NCBI GenBank assembly: GCA_023129805.1
Contig: JAGMBK010000049.1
Location: 1 to 11,810, forward strand
Reading direction: 5' to 3'
DNA length: 11,810 bases
Origin: Candidatus Zixiibacteriota bacterium
Lineage (GTDB): Bacteria; Zixibacteria; MSB-5A5; SM1-73
Numbering within the stretch: the first letter of the stretch is position 1; each line of letters begins with the position of its first letter. Of the stretch, positions 6,618-11,810 are shown piece after piece. Position numbers and translations under genes: made by a program. The notes below the pieces were generated by a model. The model did not search any database, was not told where the DNA came from, and saw only the letters and a list, made by a program, of their open reading frames with translations.

Positions 6618-9600
6618 CTATTGCCAGTTGGAATTGAGGAACAAGCTCGGTCTGGTCCAGCACTGCTCGATGAAGCGGATGCGGTCAACCGGTGGAGGTC
6701 CACCCTTAAAGACGTAGTTGATCAGGTAAACCACATCTGAGATGGTAACGTTTTCCTTGGGGCACTCATGGTCGAGTTCGTCACATACAAAAGCGCCATA
6801 CGGACCCTTACCATCCACGTCACCCTGATCAGCAAACGGCAGAGGTGCGGGACCATCCCTAAACAGGTAGCTGGTCAGGTAAACCAGATCGCTTATATCC
6901 AGAGCAGGCAGCTCCAGACTATCCGAAGCGTTTACGTCTCCTCTGTAGAAGCCGACATACCTCAAGATCTTGTGATACCACTGCTGCCAGGTCATTCCGT
7001 CATTGAGGTTTCTGCCGAAGTCGATCCAGATCTCGATATGCTTATCGCCCTGATTCAGCTGGAACGGAGGACCGGTGATCAGCAAGGACATGTCATTGCT
7101 ATCCGCATTGATGTCTGTAGGCATTCTGTATCCAGGCGTGGTCATCAAAGCATACAGCGAGTCCAGTCCGTAGAACTCATAACCAGGAGTACCCGTACTG
7201 TCGCAGAAACCAGCGTTCGGCCAGACATAGTAGGCGTTGTTAACACCCACCATGCTGTGCATGGGCTCATCATAGAACGGGCACTTCATGATGCCGAAGA
7301 CGATTGATGGATCAGCCGCATCATACTGCCAGATGAGGTTGTGGTCGGGATCCATGCCAACCCAGTTGTCATAGGCATTGCCCACATCCCAGTCCTCGAA
7401 CACGGAAGCCCACAGCACAGGGATGTCAGGCCCCTCCGGGTTGTAGTAGATCTTGATCTTGATGGAGAAGTCTGTACCATCCACATACTTGAGACCGATC
7501 ACAAACAGCGAGTCATGCTCGCAGGAGATCACGTCCTCTTCGGTGTAGAAGTTTGAGTAAGCTATCTCACCGTACCACTCCTCATACTCGCCTCCTCCTG
7601 GACACCATGGCTCGTCGGTTTTAACCAGGTGCTGGGTGGGTATGAACCCGACGTGCTCGCAGTTGTAAACGTCTAAAGCGAAATGATCACGCTGTAACCC
7701 TCGAGACTCAGCCGGGACCGCTGAGATGATGGTACCATCGAACAGGTAATTGGTGCCATTCCAGACGAAGTTGTCCTTGACATCGTTTCCTATGGCTCCG
7801 AAGGTTGAGGTCCTCTGCAAGCCTGCGTGGAACTCCACCACATCTTCGTCATAAGGTGGCTGAACTTTCAAGGTCACATCACAGACCCTGGTCTGTCCGT
7901 CGGCTCCCACAGCCTGGATGGTGAGGGGGTAATCGTCATAAGGCACACCCGCGGCAATGCTTATGAGCACATCTGCGTCGAAAGGCGCAGGCACACCATT
8001 GGGATTGAAGGTGGCGCTGATGCCAGTCGGCGGTGACAGCAGACTCAAGGTGACATTCAGGTTGTAACCTATCACCGAGCCGATCTCGACGTCGTACAGG
8101 TCAGCGTCCACATCTTCCGGGGTGCCGAAAGCCAGAGCGGGAGAGCACTTCATGGTGAAGGTGGATCCCTCAATAGCAAAATCGCAGAGATAGGCATCGA
8201 TCATGAAGTCAACGCCAACGCCCCAGTCGTCCAGCATGGTGCCCCACAGGCCCCACCACTCACTGCTGCGATCGGAACCTATGGGTCCGTCATCGCTGAG
8301 GACGGCTAAGCTATCTGCGATATCGGCCTGTGGTTGAGAGTATCCGATATGGAACAACTCACCCAGACCAAATTCTATTCCGTGGGAATAAGTGTAAACC
8401 CTGGTGTAGCCCGGATAGAAGGTTAAATCGTTGTAGTCCATGTGGAAGTCAGCGATAGCCTGGTAGGGTGGGTTGTTGTCCAGAGGGAACATCCCGTCAG
8501 AGAGCCACACATAGAAGTCTGCATTAGGCGTGCCGAAATCACGCGGCTCATGGAAGGCGATGTCGAAATACTCCAGCCTTCCACCGTGCGCTGCCGGCAT
8601 CTCGAATCTCTCGTTGAAGAAGTCATCCCCGTAAGCATCCGGTATTCTCCAGTAGTAGGCGGCGTATTCGCCACCTCCCAGCTTGGTGATGGTGGTGTCG
8701 CACGACGGAGGATCGCAGTCTGGATGGTTGGTGGAACCGCTCACCCGGATGAGGGGATATCCCACACCATCGGGAGTTGACCAGAAATCGTAGTGCTCAA
8801 TCCAGGCACCCGCGGAGACCTTATAGAACCAGGCATGGCAATACTCAGCCGGTTCCACGGTTCCGTCCATGAAGAGCGGACTGGGGGTGGAGCCAGGTAT
8901 TCCAGCCAGGTACTCCCAGCCGATGTAGAAGGGCTCATATACGCAGATGGGCTCGTCGAAGTCCACGTGTGCCATGGTTCCGTAGAGGTCAGGTTCAAAG
9001 GGATCGGACACAAAAATCTCCGTTCCCGGTCCGTCACAGCTGTCCTGGCATTCCAGATATACGTGGATTACGACCGGTACCGATCCCGCGCCTCCTACCT
9101 CGTAGAATAAGAAGTCGAGATCCTCGATGTTGTAGGGGTACACTGGAGGTTCGCAGTAGTCTTCAGGGTTGTAGTACTTGACTATTTGATCTCCCTCTTC
9201 AAAGCCGCTGTTGAACCAGGCGATGTTGCCCTGATCCTGCGACATGTAGCACACAACCGGGCATTCCTCGTCGGCACATGTGCCTAAAGCTCTGATGGAC
9301 ATGTATCCATTGGGAGATGTCCACATGTCGGCCCATTCTACAAACTCACCGCCATAGAATACCCACTGGCTGCACATATCCAGGTAAGCCTCGCCTTCCC
9401 ACAGGGCGCAGGGTAGAATTGGACCTGCGTCGTAGTTGAACTCCAAAGCAAAGAAGAAGGGACCGTCCACGCAGAGTACCTCAGGCAAGGGGAAGAGCGT
9501 CCAGGTCATCCAATCGGAAAAGTCGTCGACATTCCACGACAGTAACTCCTGCTGTGGTCCATCGCACGGGTCGCCGGTGGAGCTGTATATGTGGAAGATG

Positions 9601-11036
9601 TAATCCATGAATGCTGCTGACCCCTGGTGATTGTAAATCAACAACTTTATATCGCTCACATTGAAGGGATAAACGTCGTCACCGCAGGCACAACACTGAG
9701 CATCCGGATCGAAATACATTAACTGCATGTCGCCCACCACCCAGCCGTCCCAGAAATACGCCCAGCCTTCGTTATCCCGCTTCATCTCACACTGATCACT
9801 TGGGTCCACCACTTCTAAGGTTGCGGTGTACTTCAGTCCGCTGTAACCGGTGACCTCAAAGGGATAGGTACCCACCGGGGTTGTTTCATCTGTCTGAATG
9901 GTCAGGGTTGACTGGGTCTCAGGATCCGTAACCGGATTGGGAACAAACAGCGAGAGGTCGCAGTCCGTGCATACCGGATCAGGATCGGTGGCTAAGTAGC
10001 AGTCGGTTTGGGCACCTTCAAAAGCCACGGTCACGTCATATGTGGCGGCTTCTCCAGCCAGCACACAGACCGTTGCAGGATAGATTAATTCCACGGTGCA
10101 GGTATCTCCCTCCCACGGAAGCACGCAATAATTGTCTATGCATTCGTAGCGTGCGTCCGGTGCAGGGGTTCCTCCGGCAGCGAAGCATTCGGTCGGGGCC
10201 AGATAGGAGCACTCGTCCGGGTCCGTGAACTGACAGCATACCGGCTCTTCAACACAGTCATTCTGGAGTCTGGTGTAACCAAAAGAGTAAAGCATGATCA
10301 TTCCAGGCCAACCTAGAGTACCTACCAGATCAGCCCAGCCGGAGCCCCAGTCGTTATAGCTCTGACAAATCATCCCATCGCTTCCCGATATCGCGTCAGG
10401 CAGAGGATCGCCAAAGGAGGTCAGGATTTCAACTCCAGCGAAGTAGGGCTCATACACGCAGCACTCGTCCACCATGTCCATAGTTAAAATCCACCAGCCA
10501 TCTGATGGAATGTCAAAGCCATAGACCGGCGTGGTGCAAAGTTCTGCGCCGGGAAGAGGACAGCTAGTTCCATCGTTGTCGTAGACAATACCGCGTATAT
10601 CGACATGCACAGCGGAATAGGCATAGAGCTCGAAGCCGATGGTGGTTACCAGAAACGGAAACACGTCCACGCATCCGTAGTTGTAGGGTTCCTGGAAGTT
10701 GGCGTAAAACTCTCCTCCCCAGATCCAGTTGGTAATGAAAAAAGCCGGGGTTCCGGTCATGTCGCAGTAATCCTTCCGGTCGAAGGGGATTACGTCAACT
10801 ACAGTTCCCTCAACCGACCGAAGAGATGCTTTGGCCCGGTGACCTGGCAAGACGCTGGCTTCCTGCTGCTCCACCGGAGCCTTCACAAACCCCGTGGCAG
10901 TCTGCTTGTCCAGATACTCGGCTTTCTCATATCTGTCCAGCAGTCCCTTCGGTGCCTTCTTCGCCGCTATCACAAACGAGAAGGTAATCAGCAAGGCTGC
11001 AATTACGACCAGAACTACAAATAGTTTTTTGGTCAT
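6618..11036 (-). CDS. Giant secreted, cysteine-rich, multidomain protein with C-terminal dockerin-like module
   Basis: This 1472-residue protein starts at 11034-11036 with AAAGGAG seven bases upstream. Residues 1-25 are a Sec signal peptide (KK, then VVLVVIAALLITFSFVIAA). Similar beta-rich units lie at about 98-261, 416-587 and 596-774. They share a 'VYPYN.EDL' type strand, an 'IH.Y...CDGP.' turn, an 'ICVYEPFY.G.EY' strand and a 'W..DFW.SP.GY..IR..G' end. A more distant unit covers about 780-951. Immunoglobulin-like stretches lie at about 313-411 and 952-1060. A large unfamiliar domain spans about 1063-1360. Residues 1366-1398 and 1405-1448 are two dockerin/EF-hand-like halves starting GDVN and GDVD and ending ISDLVYLTSYLF and ISDVVYLINYVF plus GPAP/GPPP. 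No catalytic motif, LPxTG or membrane anchor is seen. It is probably an extracellular or surface protein attached through calcium-dependent contacts; its function is unknown. It sits alone, with its own promoter and terminator. Confidence 0.88.
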   Translation of the reverse strand: MTKKLFVVLVVIAALLITFSFVIAAKKAPKGLLDRYEKAEYLDKQTATGFVKAPVEQQEASVLPGHRAKASLRSVEGTVVDVIPFDRKDYCDMTGTPAFFITNWIWGGEFYANFQEPYNYGCVDVFPFLVTTIGFELYAYSAVHVDIRGIVYDNDGTSCPLPGAELCTTPVYGFDIPSDGWWILTMDMVDECCVYEPYFAGVEILTSFGDPLPDAISGSDGMICQSYNDWGSGWADLVGTLGWPGMIMLYSFGYTRLQNDCVEEPVCCQFTDPDECSYLAPTECFAAGGTPAPDARYECIDNYCVLPWEGDTCTVELIYPATVCVLAGEAATYDVTVAFEGAQTDCYLATDPDPVCTDCDLSLFVPNPVTDPETQSTLTIQTDETTPVGTYPFEVTGYSGLKYTATLEVVDPSDQCEMKRDNEGWAYFWDGWVVGDMQLMYFDPDAQCCACGDDVYPFNVSDIKLLIYNHQGSAAFMDYIFHIYSSTGDPCDGPQQELLSWNVDDFSDWMTWTLFPLPEVLCVDGPFFFALEFNYDAGPILPCALWEGEAYLDMCSQWVFYGGEFVEWADMWTSPNGYMSIRALGTCADEECPVVCYMSQDQGNIAWFNSGFEEGDQIVKYYNPEDYCEPPVYPYNIEDLDFLFYEVGGAGSVPVVIHVYLECQDSCDGPGTEIFVSDPFEPDLYGTMAHVDFDEPICVYEPFYIGWEYLAGIPGSTPSPLFMDGTVEPAEYCHAWFYKVSAGAWIEHYDFWSTPDGVGYPLIRVSGSTNHPDCDPPSCDTTITKLGGGEYAAYYWRIPDAYGDDFFNERFEMPAAHGGRLEYFDIAFHEPRDFGTPNADFYVWLSDGMFPLDNNPPYQAIADFHMDYNDLTFYPGYTRVYTYSHGIEFGLGELFHIGYSQPQADIADSLAVLSDDGPIGSDRSSEWWGLWGTMLDDWGVGVDFMIDAYLCDFAIEGSTFTMKCSPALAFGTPEDVDADLYDVEIGSVIGYNLNVTLSLLSPPTGISATFNPNGVPAPFDADVLISIAAGVPYDDYPLTIQAVGADGQTRVCDVTLKVQPPYDEDVVEFHAGLQRTSTFGAIGNDVKDNFVWNGTNYLFDGTIISAVPAESRGLQRDHFALDVYNCEHVGFIPTQHLVKTDEPWCPGGGEYEEWYGEIAYSNFYTEEDVISCEHDSLFVIGLKYVDGTDFSIKIKIYYNPEGPDIPVLWASVFEDWDVGNAYDNWVGMDPDHNLIWQYDAADPSIVFGIMKCPFYDEPMHSMVGVNNAYYVWPNAGFCDSTGTPGYEFYGLDSLYALMTTPGYRMPTDINADSNDMSLLITGPPFQLNQGDKHIEIWIDFGRNLNDGMTWQQWYHKILRYVGFYRGDVNASDSLELPALDISDLVYLTSYLFRDGPAPLPFADQGDVDGKGPYGAFVCDELDHECPKENVTISDVVYLINYVFKGGPPPVDRIRFIEQCWTRPSLFLNSNWQ

Positions 11037-11164
11037 TATTTTTCTCCTTTAAAACAAAGTTAAATCTTGCTTTTTTTGGTCTGATTATCAAACCAAATTA
11101 TTTTTTTGAAAAAGCGCATCGCCTCCTTTCGTCCCTCGTCCCTGAAGGAAAATATGTCTGCTTG

Positions 11165-11200
11165 TCCCGCAAATCCCGCCGTTGGCGGAACTGTGGCGGG
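11165..11200. repeat. Hairpin module with CCGCC-GTT-GGCGG core
   Basis: The core CCGCC/GGCGG (11176-11180, 11184-11188) is embedded in CCCGC...GCGGG outer arms, giving an alternative longer fold. It belongs to the same loose family as 439-451 and 6362-6374. It falls inside the long 5' leader of the giant gene. Confidence 0.6.
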
Positions 11201-11356
11201 GAAAAGAAGGGACAGCTTCATGCCCTAAATCGGAAAAAGGAAAGGACAAAAATATCCTCTTTCTCTTTATCGGCATCAAAGATGTCTTGTCAAGAGATTA
11301 ATTGAACTTTAAGGTTGGGGTAAAACTAATACTACAAACCAATACTTTTGCTCGGA

Positions 11357-11372
11357 ACGAGAGTTTTCTCGT
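11357..11372 (-). promoter_or_regulatory. Hairpin at the predicted transcript start of the giant gene
   Basis: Read on the minus strand, ACGAGA-AAAC-TCTCGT is a perfect six-pair hairpin that begins about nine bases past the -10 box, at or next to the transcription start. It could protect the RNA 5' end or be an operator overlapping +1. Confidence 0.45.
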
Positions 11373-11380
11373 CTAACTAA

Positions 11381-11408
11381 AATATAATGTTTCTTTAATC
11401 TTTGTCAA
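11381..11408 (-). promoter_or_regulatory. Sigma-70-type promoter of the giant secreted protein gene
   Basis: On the minus strand a perfect TTGACA (plus-strand positions 11403-11408) is followed by a 16-base spacer and TATATT (11381-11386), five of six to consensus. The start would be near 11374, giving a leader of roughly 340 bases before the ATG at 11036. Confidence 0.65.
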
Positions 11409-11653
11409 GGAAAAAAAGCAAAAAATCCTAATTTTTTTCAGATATCAACCATACCCCCGCAACAGACTAAGTCATTGACAGAGGGGCACTTGGAAAAAAT
11501 AAGTTGAATTATTCGTATTTTGGGCGGTTTTTGCACACCGTTTTTTTCTGAGTTTTTTCACAAAAGAGAGTGAAAATAACAGTTTTCTGTTCCTCCGCAC
11601 CAACCGCAGGATAAGATTCTTTTGGCTCAGATGCGAAGCATTCATACGAATTT

Positions 11654-11759
11654 TCAAGATTGGGCGGGGGTTAAACCCCCGCCCAATCAAGACACCTTGT
11701 CCTTGGTTGGTAACAGACACCCTGTCCGTTCACCCTGAAGGGCGTTCGTGACGAACGAG
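11654..11759 (-). repeat. Composite repeat, copy 2 (compact)
   Basis: This is the inverted partner of 5996-6303. Read on the minus strand the modules follow one another directly: CTCGTTCGTCACG..., then CGGACAGGGTGTC with TTACCAACCAAGG, then GGACAAGGTGTC, and finally the 38-bp G/C palindrome. It has no tandem array, so it probably represents the unexpanded form. It lies about 620 bases upstream of the giant gene. Confidence 0.85.
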
Positions 11760-11778
11760 AGCAAGAGAATTTGGAGTG

Positions 11779-11810
11779 TTCACCTTCCTTCGACAGGCTC
11801 AGGACGGTGA
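11779..11810. repeat. Repeat at window edge containing CCTTCGACAGGCTCAGG
   Basis: TCACC (11780-11784) and GGTGA (11806-11810) form outer inverted arms, and TCCT/AGGA inner ones, around TTCGACAGGCTC. This resembles a short repeat seen in intergenic DNA of many bacterial genomes. It may continue beyond the window. Confidence 0.5.

Larger units (their letters stand above)
11037..11810. other. Non-coding region upstream of the giant gene
   Basis: No gene is credible here. It contains the ribosome-binding site (CTCCTTT, 11044-11050), a hairpin module (about 11165-11200), the promoter and start-site hairpin of the giant gene (11357-11408), an AT-rich stretch, composite repeat copy 2 (11654-11759) and a further repeat at the window edge (11779-11810). 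The 82-codon minus frame starting at 11720 begins inside the repeat and has no ribosome-binding site. Confidence 0.7.

Noticed and set aside
5996..11759. Insertion sequence or composite transposon with the composite repeats as terminal inverted repeats.
   Set aside because: No transposase or recombinase is encoded between them, the outer copies differ in length, and no target-site duplication is evident.

Overview
This window looks like a piece of a bacterial genome from an uncultured, FCB-like lineage. The best sequence clue is the C-terminal paired motif of the large exported protein (ISDLVYLTSYLF...GPAP and ISDVVYLINYVFKGGPPP), a dockerin-like calcium-binding signature that I associate with candidate phyla such as Zixibacteria. 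That assignment is inference from one protein and should be held loosely. Shine-Dalgarno sites are conventional (GGAGG, AAGGAGG, AAAGGAG), which fits an ordinary bacterium.

Layout. 1-171 is the 3' end of a Y-family DNA polymerase (dinB-like), entering from the left. 172-498 is a convergent gap with short palindromes. 499-1644 (minus) encodes an exported or membrane protein with a polymer-forming (bactofilin-like) repeat region and a multi-pass membrane tail. 1645-2015 is a divergent promoter region. 2016-5965 (plus) carries three enzyme genes: a sugar-nucleotide nucleotidyltransferase with a left-handed beta-helix tail, S-adenosylmethionine synthetase (metK), and S-adenosylhomocysteine hydrolase (ahcY). 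5966-6617 is non-coding and dense in repeats. 6618-11036 (minus) is one 1472-residue secreted, cysteine-rich, multidomain protein with a C-terminal dockerin-like module. 11037-11810 holds its promoter, a long leader and more repeats.

How the genes work together. MetK makes SAM. Methyltransferases turn SAM into SAH, and AhcY removes SAH. The metK-ahcY pair is therefore a methyl-cycle unit. The nucleotidyltransferase lies just upstream and may share the transcript but belongs to surface-sugar synthesis. The bactofilin-like protein and the giant secreted protein are cell-envelope or extracellular proteins.

The striking part is not a gene. The intergenic DNA is a mosaic of palindromic modules reused in different orders. 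Between metK and ahcY there is a 136-bp exact direct repeat that copies the ahcY leader plus its first 24 codons. The same gap holds three diverged copies of the metK 3' end, interleaved with nested palindromes. The giant gene is flanked by two composite repeats in inverted orientation (5996-6303 and 11654-11759). In the left copy a nine-unit 15-bp tandem array sits where the right copy has a simple junction. These look like products of an active short-repeat system. No transposase, CRISPR array, tRNA, rRNA or riboswitch was found in the window.
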